Notes under the pieces: generated by a model
Database searches by the model: none
What the model saw: the letters and a program-made list of their open reading frames with translations, nothing else
Told to the model about the DNA's origin: nothing
Assembly: GCA_030248065.1 (NCBI GenBank)
Contig: JASAMV010007208.1
Span: 1 to 64,000, forward strand
From: Rhynchonema sp. JSB1_4
Taxonomy: Eukaryota > Nematoda > Chromadorea > Monhysterida > Xyalidae
Direction of reading: 5' to 3'
Length of the DNA: 64,000 nt
Position numbers and translations under genes: made by a program
Part shown: piece after piece, positions 51,715 through 64,000 of the stretch
How the letters are laid out: every line of letters begins with the position of its first letter
Position numbering within the stretch: position 1 is the first letter of the stretch

Positions 51715-54011
51715 TATACGTCGCCGCTGGTTCATTACATGTGTTGTTGCCATGTTGCATAATGTTCGTCATGCAACTAACGGATAATTGGATTACATAG
51801 AGCCAGCGTTTGATACACCAGGTTCTGCACGCGCAAAGAACTGGTCGCAGCTGTTTCACCTATACAAGTTGTATGTCATGTGCAGGGTTGTATACTTTGA
51901 TCGTGCACCGTAAACACTGTCAAATCTGTCCAATACATGCATGTTGGTACTCATGGTCGTGATAAACTAACAACAAGCCTCTCGGGATGTTGACAGCATG
52001 TGCTTCACGTGAAAAAAGCAAAGCTCCCCCATATGCACGCTATCGACACAATGTGCAAATATAATACATAACTAATGCTCTGTGGCAAAAGCAGTGCTTT
52101 GGGGCCGACCAGGGCAGTTCTTAGTTGATTAGAGGCCGCGCTCTGCGAAGCAGTGATGTAAGGTGAGGTTAGGTTATAGCTGAGCTTGCACACGCTGCAG
52201 CTGCTGGCTAGAGAGTCTTGCAGGTCTCTCTCGTTGCAGCAGACCCTCGTTAAAGATATTCTCTGATTATTTTCATTTGCCTGCTTTTGAGGGTGATAAA
52301 TGTGGACATGCACAGGCCAGCATCAGCTTGCCTTGAAACATCAGGCTGCAACGGAGTTGGATCCGAATTTCCTAATTGCAGCCGAAGCATCTCTAACAAA
52401 GCTCTCATATCGAACGTGATTTGCGTGTGTTTCATGCAAATAAACACTCAGCTTGCAGTACATGCATGTAGGAGCTTGTCGACTTGCGTGGATGTGTGTG
52501 TTCTTGCGCGCGCGTTTTCTGAATCTGACGCTCGAGCTTTTTACTTGCGCCTGCTCGTGTAAGAAGCAATTACCGGTCGCCCCCAAGAGTGGAAATTAGT
52601 TACCGTTACGGGCCGTTAGTGCGTATGGGGGATTACGGTGTTTGTTACTGGGTAGATATCAGCGTGTCAAGTTTGTTTTTATTGAGTCAAACAATTTGTT
52701 TCATCCAGACTGACACTATTTGCACATGTATGTATGTATATGTATGTATGTACCTTTATCACCGGGCCGCATTCGAATTCGTTTCACTTGCGTGCAGATC
52801 ATTGATTTATTTTATGGAAACACGAAAGATTAATTTATCCAGGTGTGGATAATGGTATGTATGTATGCCCTAATTCGTTTGAAGACAACTGTGGGCGTTT
52901 GGTATGTACTACAATCAACTTGTGTGCATACAGCAATAGTGATAGTGAACAGTCACGAGGAGAGAGACATGCTTCATCCCAAACTTTGAACTGCAGCAAC
53001 GGTAATTTTAAAATTGTGCTCTCTGGAACACGGACCCATGTTCAGCAAAATAAATTCAAGACTTTCCCATCTGACGTTTACTGCTCTGCAGGTCGCCCCA
53101 CACTGACGCATGCCAGGCGCATTTTTGCACAATGTATGTACTTCGTTGTTCGTTGCCATGGGCGAATGGTCATACTGTTTCGCGCATTTGCGACCAGTGG
53201 CAAAAGGCTGTAACTTCGTTATCATGACTCACATTTCGACCCCTCAACTACTGTGACGTTTACATTTAACTTTGCATTAATGTGACGCACTCGCGTTCTT
53301 TTATATGTGCAAATAAAATTATGTCAACTCGGTTACGTACCTACCTGGGTAAAGCCAGTACCAGACGTAAGAAACATCTGAGAAACGCAAGCGCACAAGA
53401 GCGAACAATGGAAGAAACGCGTCACGGCATAAGACAGATGTTTGCTGTTGTACAGTATGTGCGTGCAGGTACATCTGTAGTTGCAGGTTTCAACGTTGTC
53501 CCTTTTCTCTTACATGGGTGTGTTGGTGTGAGAGAAAAAGTTCTGAGGGATGGTTCGGGCAGCAGTGTTTCTTTCTCTGTCCGCTGATTTTCCCAGTTCA
53601 GTTCAACACATATGTAATTTCAGCCTGTTATTCTGCATCGTATTCTCATGAGCGCCCATCAGGGGTAACCCCAATATTCCAAAACTATCGAAAATAAAAT
53701 CGAATATTTTCAATCGATCAAATCAAATTGTTGGACAAAATTTTCGTCATCGATACGTTGAGCAGACGGCCGTCGTCATCGCGCGGGGGTCGGAGACGAC
53801 ACAGACGATCTGCCTTTCTCTCCTGTGTCTACTGCGTCAGGGTGCTCTGCTGCAGGTATACTGTATGTGGGATACTGTAACGGTGTACTGTGAGTATGTA
53901 GTAGCTGGCATCACACACAGATATTGTACGGACGGACAAATTAACATGACCAGCACCATAAGTGTGCTAAAGTGGAATGTTCGTTTTAATAACTGTCATG
54001 TTTCTTTCAGA

Positions 54012-57000
54012 ATGGGTGCCGTGCCGAGTACCCCCGAACCAGATGGTCAAACGCCATTGGAGACCGCACAGGTACATAAGTGTCTATTCATTGCTTGCTT
54101 TTTGTTGTGTGAAGTTTCCAAAACGTTCAAACAAAGTGTTCGATTTGCAGGCCATTCTGAACCACAAGAATCTTCGCATGTCAAACATGATGCGACTGGC
54201 CAGACTCATAAATGACAGGTCGGCTGAAAAAATCATGCAATCTGATTAGAAAAATGTTTTATTTAGTTTTCACCAAACGGCAGTTAACCACCAGACTCAT
54301 GTTCCAAATTAGCAAAATTTAGTCAAAACTTGATTACAGTACCCCCGAAGATAAGCTGGCCTTTCTGGAAGGCGGTGTCGTCAAACAAATTCTGGACATG
54401 ATCTGTGAACGATCGGGCAGTCACAGATCGTACGCAGAGGTGCGCTTGGTTGATGCCGCAATACCTATTTTCCATAATATTTCTTCCCGCATTCGCATCA
54501 GAAATACGAAACATCAGCAGGCATCGCACTCCAAGTCCAAGTCCAAAGGTCGTCACAACAGCGCGACGATATCCAAAGGCATCGGCTACGGGTTCGGCTC
54601 AACACGAAGTCATTGGGATCGGGAGCGGACAATTGAGGAGAGTCTGATCAGGTAAAGAAAAGGGTTACTTGCTTATATTTAAAATCAAAAGAAAAAACGA
54701 TAATCTGCTGTTGGGCAGCAAACACCTTTAGAAGATACTATGTACTTTCAGAGAAGAACAACTGATCTGGTTGCTGAACGCTTTCACGGCCTATCTGTTC
54801 TGCACAAGTCCGGACTTTGGTGATCCGGAACAAGTCATTGGCAAAGCGATACACAACGACGCTCATGTGACCGACCAGTTGGCTGAATTGATACAAAAGA
54901 GCCAGGTACATACCTTACCGATACATAGGTAATTCATTGATGTTTCACTGATTGCTTGTGTGGAGCAAAATTTTTTGAATCGTTGAAAAGTCAGAATTTT
55001 TCAGCTGATCCCGATCATTCAATACCATCTGATGAACGAATCGATCCTCGACCTATCCGAGCACCTCGAGTTGTACCAGGCGTTGTTTGAAACATCATGC
55101 AGCATGGCGCTGTACCCGAAACTGGCAACGATGCTCGTCAACGCCGAGACACCGGGTACGTTACTTTCTGTGTCTTATCCTGTTTGTGAAACATCAACCA
55201 GCCAGACATCCGCTCTCTGTAACCACGTCACGGAATTAAATGTAATGTTTCGCTCAAGATATATAAAACACCCAGATTTCCAGGTCCGATCGATCGACCA
55301 TCGTCCTCGTCAGCAATCATGCCGAACAAGGGCCGACCGGGATTCGAGATCTTGATGGATAAATTTCTGGAAACCTTCGAAACCTACACGATCATCAGCG
55401 TTACGTTGACGCACGCTGGATCACCCGATTTTAGAATGATTGACTTTCAAGTAAAATTATTGTGCACAAATCCCAATGGTTTTTGTAGTCCCGCAAAGAA
55501 GAACTAACTAAAAGATGCGACAAAATTGTTTCCAGAACAAAATCTTCACCTGGACCGAGCTGTTCGTGGTGGCCGTTCGTCGTCACAATCTGGTTGAGAT
55601 CACAAAGTGGAAACCGCCAAATTGGAAGGCCGAAATCGAACGGAAACAGAGTCTGGCAAAATTCCAGGCTGAACAGGCGGCCAAGGAAGCTGTGCTCAAA
55701 GAGGTATACCTACCTATACATGTGGTGAAACATAAATTCTTAGAATCTGTTGCTAGTACTGTTTGGTTCACTCAACCTACAAAGTTGAGCTGGAGCATTC
55801 TCGGTTTATGGTGGTAACCACTGGCGATTGGTGTCACTGACAAGGCCCAGGGCGCCATTGCAGTCTGGCATTATGGGCCGAAACTGCATCTACAGATCTA
55901 ACGCAATGCGTGTCCACAAGGCTAAATCGTACTGTTTGGTTCCTAACGCACACGAAAAGCAGTGATGAGTTGCTGGAACAACGTTTGCTTTATGGTCGAA
56001 AAAAGTTTTCAAAACCCTCTGAACATAAAAATATCCGTGACCAAGACATATCAGATGCGATCACAAAGTTTGCTATTGTGCCCGGGTATGACCTAAGATG
56101 ATGATTTTTTTCAGGAAAGCAGCCTGATGGCACCAGGTCCATCGGTGGCAACCGACCGCTCGCCCAGCAAATCGGTCGAGCCAACACACGACAGCGTCGC
56201 GTCCCGGCCATCGCCCGAGCCGAAACTGAGCAACGACGAACGATACATCAAATCGCTCAAGAATATTCATATTCAGGTGTGCGCGTCTGGCTCAAGCGGT
56301 TAAATGCTGATTGGGAAACAGGTTTGAAATCCTAGTATTATTTTCGCTTTTGCAGAGTTGTCGATTCATTGGCGATTATGGCAAGCTAATCATTCCGTAC
56401 TCGTTTCGAAAAGAGGCGCGAAATTTGAACCCGTTCTCGCCAGCGACCAAAGATCGGACCAAGCGAATTGCGAAGGAGCTGGCCACGTTGCACAGGTGAG
56501 TGACAACTGCTTTTTCACAGTTAGAGATCTGTTATCATGAACAGAAAAAAACAACAAAAATGTATCATTTCAGCTCGTTACCGCTCAACTGGAGCAACAG
56601 TATTTTCGTATGCGTTGATGAAAGTCGCTGTGATATTATGAAAGTTATGATAACAGGTATACATGGCGGAATAAGTTCGTGTTTCACGTATTTTCAGTCA
56701 AATTAACGAAAATATTTACGTATGTTTGCCTAATATCAGGTCCCGACGGAACGCCGTACCAAAACGGACTTTTTGAGTTTGACGTGTTCTTTCCTTCGTC
56801 GTATCCTTACAGCCCCCCAAAGGTATGTCCAACATGTACATATGCCCATCAGACAAAACTAAAATAACAAAAAAATTTAAAAAAACAGGTTCTTCTGGTC
56901 ACAACTGGTAACGGCACCGTGCGCTTCAATCCTAATTTGTACTCAGATGGAAAAATTTGTCTGTCGATTTTGGGTACCTGGGATGGGCGACCGGAGGAGA

Positions 57001-57781
57001 AATGGACCCCGTACTGCAGTTTACTTCAAGTGCTCGTCAGCATACAGGTTTGTTTTTTGTATTTATGTGCGTCGTTTTTTGCTGCTTCTGTATCGGTGAC
57101 GTGTACTTGCAAAACTTTTATCTTGTTTTGTGATTAATTTATCGCTTCCAGGGTCTAATTTTCGTCAAGGAGCCCTATTATAATGAGCCCGGCTATGAAC
57201 GTTTGGCCGGCACACAGAAGGGCAACGATTACAGTTGGTATTACAATACACAGGTAAAAAATAGTGTCCTTTCAGAACGTTTATAAGAGATGAAACATTG
57301 CCAACAGCCATTCAAACACAGGTTGAACAGGCAACAATGCAGTTTGCCATTCGTGAACAGCTGTTCTCGATTCCGGATCATTTTGCGGTGTGTGGCTTTT
57401 TGCATGACATACACATTTGATTCACCAGAAAGGCATTTTCGAAATCCCCTCTTTTAGAATGTCATCGAGCGTCACTGTTGGGTCAAACGCAAGCACATTA
57501 TACAGCAAGCCGAGAAATGGCTAGAAAAGGTATGTCATTCGGTTTTGTGGCGTTGGGCCTTTTTTCTTTTTGCGTTCCCTATTTCTCTCACCACTACACT
57601 CCCCTGATTATTCAAGGCGTTGTCAGCGCCCGAGATCGAGAAACGTTTGACGGATTGGTCAGTGTCGGCACCGAGCAACGCGGTGGCACATCGCGAACGA
57701 GCCATACATTTGTTGATTGACGAACTGAAGACTATGCGACGACCATTGGGCATGCATCCGTTGGACGAGGAGTTGGCTTGA
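54012..57781 (+). CDS. ubc-17: UBC-17/BIRC6-type ubiquitin-conjugating enzyme
   Basis: Sixteen exons join in phase: 54012-54071, 54151-54218, 54340-54651, 54752-54905, 55005-55155, 55284-55399, 55536-55703, 56115-56276, 56356-56495, 56574-56656, 56740-56822, 56889-57047, 57152-57253, 57322-57387, 57458-57529 and 57617-57781, 686 residues. The N-terminal half is helical ([19 protein letters not shown] and following), as upstream of the UBC domain in BIRC6. A UBC domain starts near residue 440: [36 protein letters not shown], then [17 protein letters not shown] with the catalytic Cys523, and [11 protein letters not shown]. It transfers ubiquitin via a Cys thioester. No BIR domain is present, as in C. 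elegans UBC-17. A TTTCTTTCAG acceptor ends one base before the ATG, suggesting spliced-leader trans-splicing. The last acceptor (TTCAAG) is unusual but in phase. Confidence 0.9.
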
Positions 57782-58345
57782 TGGGTTGCCGGTTAAACTT
57801 GGTTCTAGGTATTTGTTAATTCTTAAATTTGAAAAACCGACATCGATACATGCCCTTGTGATATATAATGCTGATAGTTTCTACAAATGTCATTTTAGTT
57901 TGTTAAATTTAAACTAGGTAAACAGTTCAAACAATTCAATTTTTTTCGAAATACCTAAGAAAGTACCGGTCTTTGATTTTTTCTGGTTTCCGTTTTTCTG
58001 GTACCCGTAACAACGTTTCTTTTCATTCATCTCACATGGTTCTATTTCATTGATATCGACATAATGTCAATGGCAGATTGTTGACTCTGTTTTGCTCATC
58101 TTTGTTCAGTTTTGTGTTTCTTGTTCTTGCATTATCTTGTGATTGTGTTTCCGTAGTTCTCTATTTGCACAAATATTGCGCACCGCTCTCTCCAAAGAAG
58201 CAGTTGTGTTGTATTCATAACTTCAAAAGTCTCAAAAGGTTCTCGTTTTTTCGTCATAACCGGATGTAATGATAAATCTATTTGGCATATTCACGGTGGT
58301 TCAAAAATTGCTGAACTCATCTCATCCCTAACCATCAAGTCAGGT
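57782..58345. other. Convergent 3' ends of UBC-17 and nAChR genes
   Basis: AT-rich sequence between two convergent stop codons. No gene or repeat seen. Confidence 0.6.
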
Positions 58346-61300
58346 CTATGCCGTCAAATAAGGTGCGGTTGAGAAAATATAGCCAGTGCAAAGCGTGAGG
58401 AAGATTGTGAACGTGACCAGACACAGTCGATCAACGGCCATTGCGGCGAATTTCCAGTCGTTCTCACCCTCACCACTCGAGTCAGAATCTTCATAGCGTT
58501 GGGTGACCATCTGGAAACACGTACACATCAGCTATAAAAATGTACATAATACACCACTTTTTTACGAGAGACCAGGATCTGACCGTTTTTGGGTATGATC
58601 AGACCAGAGCGACTTACACAATCCAATCCAGAAACCACACACAACGCCGACACCCAACCTTAATTTGCTTGAACACCCTCATCATTGAAGCAATCAGCGC
58701 GTTTTCGGCCGGACATTCGTTTTCAGTAAGATTCAACAACCCGGCCAGCGTCGTAGCGATCTCTTCCTCCGTGTAGCGCTTCTCCGAAGCTGTTTCTGGA
58801 AAAAGCAGCTTTTCCAGTAAATGGCAATGTTGTTGTTATTTTGCGCTCTGATGAATCGCATGTTTAAAAACGTCATCGATAACCTGCTCTTGAGGTTTGA
58901 TCATGGTCTGCCCAATTGTTGTGTCTTAGCAAACAGTGCATTACCAGGCTGTGGTATCACCCTTGTTGTCATGCGCATTCCAATGAATCGTTACCGCAAT
59001 GAAACATCAACGCACCACTCATTGTGCCATCATCATGGATGCTCACTTGCACCGACGCGTCGCGTGGACCAGTTTGTGAGACATTCTTTGAAATTGTGTC
59101 CAATTCTCGCCCCCTTTGATCATCAGGGTCTTCTTTTGGCGGCTGTTTGAACGGATTCGGCATGTTCGACCATTTGAACTCAACGCCAGGACGTTTCATC
59201 CACATCAGGTATGGGATCCAGTAGAGGAACACACTGCGCACCTGAGTGTGATCAATATCGTTTTTGTTTTTGTGGTCGCTCTGCTCGTAAGTAAACCAAA
59301 TGTTTAGAAAAGTAAACGAACAAAATGCGACATGACGACAAAGTCGGGAGATCGATGATGCAGATTGAGTACACCGATGGTGAAACACACGGACGCAGCC
59401 ACCACGATACAACACATCGAGAAGAACACGCCTGAATGCGACGGACGATCGGTCAATGAAAGCCCCGATGGGCATGATAACGACAAAAACGTTACTATTC
59501 GCAGCTCGGTGATAGATCCTGACAGGCGAAATAAAAAAATAGGACCGAACCCAAAAGCGGCACGGCCTCCGACGTGGGCGGTGACATGTTGCTGACGATG
59601 TTTAGGAACACGCAGATGGCGAGGAGAATTGTGATTTCTGGAACATGCGTATTTCGAGGGTGTCAAAACCATTGATTAACTGCGAAACAATCCATCAACG
59701 TACGCATGCCGACTTTTTCACCAGCGTCCGGTGGTAGTGTGAATCCAACGATTGTGAGCGCAGCAATCAGCATGCCTGAAAATGTGATGAAACTTTAGAG
59801 TTTTTCTTGAAGTCTTCTGACAGAATGTCTTCCCCGGCTTTCCCTAAACTGACACGGCATGATCAGATTGAACGCAAAGAAGAGCGGTTTGCGTCGCAAA
59901 TGCAGAAAGAAGAACAGCGAGGGATACGGTTCGGGACAACAGTCGTAGAATTTCTCCGTCCGATTCACTTCCGTTTCTGCAGTAAAGTTTTTTTTCGAAA
60001 GTACTTTTTTCGCACGCTCATCAAATTTAGAGCGACTTACTGCTCAGCTCCCACTCTCCACTCAGCACGTATTCGGACAGGTCGAACCCGGTTGGCATAT
60101 TCGGATCGCATTGTAGATCGAGCTTTGTGCCGTCGTAGGTCCATGAACCGAACTGTACATAATAGTCGTTGGACACTAATAGTTTGGTGAAGCAAGCAAT
60201 CGAAGACATGTTTCCTCATTCCAGTAAAAAGCAGAATGCCTTGAAACAGAACGTGTGCTCCAACCTTGAAGAAGCATTGCTGGTCGTCGAACGGAAACCA
60301 TGTAATATCGATTTTGCAGCTGATTTGAAAAATTCCTGAAAATTTGTCGCTTTGAAATCATTTCTGTTGGTTTGAGGGATTAAATATCTAAATGTGGCCC
60401 ATCGCTTTTACCTGGTGGCACCCAGTTCACAGTGCCATCGCTGTACACCACCATGTTGGTCGGGTAGGCGGAATCGAAGGCGGAGTCGAGACTGAAAGCA
60501 TGATTATGTCGAGTGCGGCTCGTATGCGACCGCTTATGCTCTGAGCCTGCAAAGCCTGCAGGCTTTGCAGGCTGCTATCTTTTGTATTGAGCCTGCGCCT
60601 GCAGGCGCGGCAGGCTTTGCCGCCAATCAGCCAAAAATTGCAGCTGGTGCTGTATCTGCAGTCATTCTATAGATGTTTAAATTTTTACACGATTTATCCG
60701 AGACCTGTTGTAGAGTAGCACATCCGGCTTCCACAACGCATTGCTCGGAAAGCGCAAATCCGTCACTCCCCCGTAGTCATCTGGATCCCACCGCAGATTG
60801 CAGTCGTTCCAGTTCTGAAAAGTTGAAAATTTTTTTCCAAGACCTTTTCGGACGTCGTAGAACATTTTTTATTTCGAACGAATGATTGAAAACTAACGTA
60901 TTGCAGCCAGGCGTTCACCGTAACCATTTGGTCTTTCATGTTCTGAAATGGGTTTGATAAAGCAATAATATTTTGTAAAAGAGTGAGATAACAATGACAG
61001 CCATGGGGCAAAGTCAAAACTCTGTGTGATTGCTTCCGGTCAGACCGGGTGTGACTCTTCAGGACAACAGGTCATTTCCAGCGTAATACACTCCACTGTG
61101 TCACATCAGCCAGCTGGCCATGCGCGCGCACTGGCCCCAGGCCCAACGTGTCACACAAAGTGTAGAGTTGGAAACCGAGTTGTTCAGATCCAAACCATCC
61201 AGACCGAACCAATCGCAAAGTATGACCAATTACATGATACTGTAACTTACCACACCAACAATCTGCTGCAAAGATATACCCAGTGTGACCGGCACTGCTG

Positions 61301-61442
61301 CGCTGACGTTACACGCCGGTCGCTCGAGAATTTGGTAACGGTTTTTGAGTTTTTCGTACAGTTCTTGTTCTTTCTGATGCCCGTACACTGTTTGGAAGAA
61401 GAACAGATGGAATATCGTCAGCAGGACGTGTCGAGGCATCAT
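58346..61442 (-). CDS. Nicotinic acetylcholine receptor alpha-type subunit
   Basis: Thirteen exons on the minus strand join in phase: 61442-61251, 60942-60898, 60814-60705, 60491-60412, 60335-60265, 60152-60041, 59976-59854, 59775-59704, 59637-59551, 59431-59322, 59241-59016, 58795-58659 and 58510-58346, 509 residues. Signal peptide about 1-21. The ligand-binding domain has [26 protein letters not shown], the Cys-loop C149-x13-C163 ([15 protein letters not shown]) and FGSWTYDG. Vicinal Cys216-Cys217 (YDCCPEPY) mark an alpha subunit. M1 follows; M2 is [21 protein letters not shown]3 ends LNLHHR, and after the cytoplasmic loop comes VAVDR-like [10 protein letters not shown] before M4. It should form a pentameric cation channel at synapses or muscle. 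The C. elegans paralogue cannot be fixed by eye. Confidence 0.92.
60545..60572. repeat. Perfect 28-bp palindrome in an nAChR intron
   Basis: Centred on AAGCCTGCAGGCTT and flanked by GCCTGC/GCAGGC. It is followed by a second, GC-rich imperfect palindrome (CCTGCGCCTGCAGGCGC, about 60590-60615). Lies between exons 3 and 4 of the receptor gene. Confidence 0.85.
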
Positions 61443-62834
61443 TGTGCTTTTCTCGGTTCAGCCTTTCTTCCTGGAGTTCTTGAGTTTATCTTGGAATATT
61501 TTTGATGCGAACACAACAGGAGAAGAAGCGTTGATGTGGTTTAGAGCCCACACTTTTGTTGACACACGACTAAGTGGTAACGCACAGCAGGAGCTTTTGA
61601 ACTTGAAGTGCATAAAGCTGCCCTTCGCAGCGCGCTGCTGCAAGCTGACAAAGAAGATTTTCAGTATTTTGACATTTTTTTTCTGCAAAATCACTGAGCC
61701 AGATTTCTGGCTGCTCATAAGAAAATGATACAAGCAGAAGCTGCTCTGCTTGAACCGGCAGGTTTCAATGCATTGAGTGCTGCTTGTTTGTCAGCTTCAA
61801 AATAATAGTCAGTGCAGCCCGTAAAACTTCAGAGCATACAAATCATCAAAGCAATGTCACTAAAATGACTTTGTGCAAGCGAGTAACCGAACGCGACTGC
61901 AGTCTTTGCAGTCGCCGCTTGGTCCTGACCGGAACGGACAAAAAAGCTGATTTTCTAATCGAGCCTAATGGGGTGACCGCTTTTCAAGATGTTTTCATGC
62001 GGCAGTTTTTGACACTTTTCTGCTTTGTTGTCTGTTGGATGGCGCGGAAGTTATGCGCGTTGAGGGAAACCAAATGCGCCAAAGGGCAAACGTGAATGAA
62101 AATAATTGGCAAATGCCCTGTCTGCAGTGATGGTTGCGCGGGGCTTTTATCAACGCAGAATGATAAGCCGTGATTTTTGCTCTTTTGTGCGCGGCGGCGC
62201 CAGCCAGCCAGCGTCCGGTGCAGCCAACATTTTCATCCTTCGACGAAATCCACTATTCTTACTGACAACTAATGATGGTTTAGTGTTTGATTGTCGGTTG
62301 TCACGTTATTTTGTCCAACCTGAACCAAGCACCTGTTTGTCGCAAAACGAATGGGCCATTATTCTTGGACAATTATAACGTTTTCTAAACCGTCATTGAG
62401 ATAGACACGTTTAAAATTCCAGAGCAGAGCGTGCTGCCTGTGTGTCGATCCCAAGGTGATTTATTGAACGCATATTTCTCACGATATCCGAAGTAGTCCT
62501 AACGGCAGCCCAAAACAAGTCACATTCAATGGCCCAAATTCTCGAAAGCGTAACTGCCGGGGGCGCTGCGCCCCCAAACACAATGATGACAACGACAACT
62601 TCCAGCTGGCTGACGTCAATTTGTTGCGTGCTTACGCGAACAGCAGGGTTGTTCAACGTACGTGCGCTGTTGGAATAAAAGGGAATTTACGCACCGAGGT
62701 GGAGACTGTCAGATATATCAAATACACTGTTGCGCAACCGCCCCCCGGTGGTGGTTGCGCTTTCGAGAACTTGGGCCAATGCATCACTTCTGTACTTATG
62801 ACCTTCGATGACGTCATCAACGTGGCAATAACGG

Positions 62835-63046
62835 GTTGTGTATCATTAGGGTCCAGTGCTCACTAGGGTCCAGCGCTCATTAGCTTTGTTTCAAGCTTAG
62901 GCTTAGGCTTAGGCTGCAAACTCCCCTATTAAAATACGCAGTGTAGGCCTAAGCCCAAGCCTAACCCGAAGTGAAAGCCTAAGCCTACGTCTAGGCCCAG
63001 CGAAAAAGTGGACCCAAGTGAGCGCTGGACCCTAATGATACACAAC
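62835..63046. mobile_element. TIR element containing telomere-like TTAGGC repeats
   Basis: Ends GTTGTGTATCATTAGGGTCC and complement at 63046. Inside, three perfect TTAGGC units (62897-62914) face several degenerate GCCTAA units (62945-62995), making the whole element foldable. Confidence 0.8.
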
Positions 63047-63078
63047 CGCAATAACGATATCGGTTACGGTAATTGAAA

Positions 63079-63358
63079 GGCAATCCGCCAGCTCATGGCA
63101 CTCGAACACACAGGCTGCATGCTGCATTACTGCCGTCAATGAATGCATCGATTCTCAGCAGTTATCAGTTGAAACATCCCCAAATTTTGCAACAGTGCAG
63201 AAAAGTGCTATGGCAAGCAGCAAATGAAAACCGGATGAATTAAAGAGCGGTCATCAAAGTATGACACTCGCTCAAAATGTACAATTCGTTTGGAAAATAG
63301 CGTGCGCTGCTGCATGCGCACTGTGTGTATAAAAATTGCCATGAGCCGATGGATTGCC
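63079..63358. mobile_element. Dispersed ~280-bp MITE, complete copy, inverted
   Basis: Termini GGCAATCCGCCAGCTCATGG and CCATGAGCCGATGGATTGCC. The interior is the complement of the 20449-20730 copy. Confidence 0.85.
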
Positions 63359-63649
63359 CATACTCTGTTACGGTAACCATGTTGACACACACGTCATCGG
63401 TTCATGGAATCACACGACTTTCGAAATTGTTAGCCAGACCAAAAACGCCCTTCTGGATGTGGAGTAGCGTGATTCCATAAATTTCTTCGCCGTCAGGCAC
63501 AAAGCCCTCATCCAAAAAATCAACGTATCATACAGAACGAGCCGACTTTATACCCTGTCATGAAGCAACACAATATGTGTAATATATTAGCTCAATATGT
63601 ATATCATTGTAATATATTAGAGAAATTACCTCAACGGCGCATGAGTCAA

Positions 63650-64000
63650 TCAAGATCGAAACTTGAATCGTCTCCTCCGATTAGAGAAGATGTCCAATGA
63701 GTTCGGGTCCGGCTCCGGGGGATAAGCGCCACAATGTTCCAGTGTCATGTCACCAACGGGTGTGACCCGTGCGGGACACGCAGCCGTGTTGCGCAGTTGG
63801 GCAACCATGTTCGGTCGGTATTCTTTATCGTAACGCTCCTTTTGCCCCTCGCAATAGATGATCCTCGAGAACACATTGCCCCCGCCACGCCAAATGGCTC
63901 GTTTGTATTGGTCGAAAGGCAGCGTCAGGTCCGGGCAGCCCATGCCCGATGCGCGCAACATGCACTGCAATCGAGGGTAGCACATCAACATGCATGTTGT
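63650..64000 (-). CDS. 3' end of a cysteine-containing protein, 5' part outside the window
   Basis: A minus-strand frame is open from the right edge to a stop at 63650, about 116 residues. The sequence (CYPRLQCMLRASGMGCPDL, YKRAIWRGGG, IIYCEGQKERYDKEYRPN, ACPARVTPVGD, EHCGAYPPEPDPN) has seven cysteines and non-repetitive composition, so it looks like real coding sequence, possibly an extracellular domain. It ends in a basic RRRRFKF tail. I do not recognise the family. Upstream exons are missing. Confidence 0.55.
   Translation of the reverse strand, partial: TTCMLMCYPRLQCMLRASGMGCPDLTLPFDQYKRAIWRGGGNVFSRIIYCEGQKERYDKEYRPNMVAQLRNTAACPARVTPVGDMTLEHCGAYPPEPDPNSLDIFSNRRRRFKFRS

Larger units (their letters stand above)
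49996..54011. other. Intergenic between divergently transcribed iGluR and UBC-17 genes
   Basis: Contains a foldback element (50681-51335) and a long-TIR MITE (51391-51714). The remainder has TATG/TGTA-rich microsatellite-like stretches (52725-52755) and no gene I can support. Confidence 0.5.
61443..63649. other. Intergenic upstream of nAChR, with two MITEs
   Basis: No gene supported. Contains the TTAGGC-bearing element (62835-63046) and an inverted copy of the 280-bp MITE (63079-63358). The nAChR promoter presumably lies near 61.5 kb; no TATA box stands out. Confidence 0.5.

Noticed and set aside
53282..53587. 101-codon frame upstream of the UBC-17 gene
   Set aside because: No motif, no splice phase connection to 54012, and the neighbouring sequence is repeat-like.
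61862..62095. Frame with a CxxC-containing start (DCSLCSRRLVLTG)
   Set aside because: Isolated, with no further zinc-binding residues or splice partners found.

Overview
The window is eukaryotic and reads as a nematode genome. Most genes are built from small exons with TTTCAG-type acceptors. The predicted proteins include a ground-like domain and a PAN/Apple-like cysteine-rich protein typical of nematodes, and an interspersed element carries (TTAGGC)n, the nematode telomere hexamer. Many introns per gene, dispersed MITEs and a fairly GC-balanced composition fit a free-living, possibly early-branching nematode such as Plectus. The genus is only a guess. All exon joins were made by eye from splice signals and reading-frame phase.

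Layout. 1.07-6.72 kb (+): rhodopsin-like GPCR with a transposon in its last large intron. 6.7-13.9 kb: no gene I can support, but a TIR element holding a tRNA-like sequence and a small LTR (TRIM-like) element. 13.9-16.25 kb (+): single-pass membrane protein of unknown function. 16.6-22.9 kb (-): three genes, a PAN-like secreted protein, a ground-like secreted protein and a C2H2 zinc-finger protein. 22.9-33.3 kb: dense nested repeats, mostly hAT-type MITEs with intact 8-bp target duplications, several loaded with GGCCC arrays. 33.3-37.2 kb (+): the helicase UAP56/DDX39B (hel-1). 38.0-39.5 kb (+): C-type lectin-like secreted protein. 42.5-48.4 kb (+): Gln-rich single-pass membrane protein. 48.7-50.0 kb (-): divergent ionotropic glutamate receptor. 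54.0-57.8 kb (+): UBC-17/BIRC6-type ubiquitin-conjugating enzyme. 58.3-61.4 kb (-): nicotinic acetylcholine receptor alpha subunit. 63.65 kb to the edge (-): 3' end of a cysteine-containing protein.

The genes do not form a pathway. Three are neuronal membrane receptors (GPCR, iGluR, nAChR), three are small secreted proteins, two are housekeeping (mRNA export/splicing and ubiquitin conjugation). The most unusual signals are non-genic: the nested hAT MITE cluster, a palindromic core shared between its families, and a dispersed 10-mer TGATGTTTCA, far over-represented and mostly intronic, that resembles the nematode piRNA upstream (Ruby) motif.
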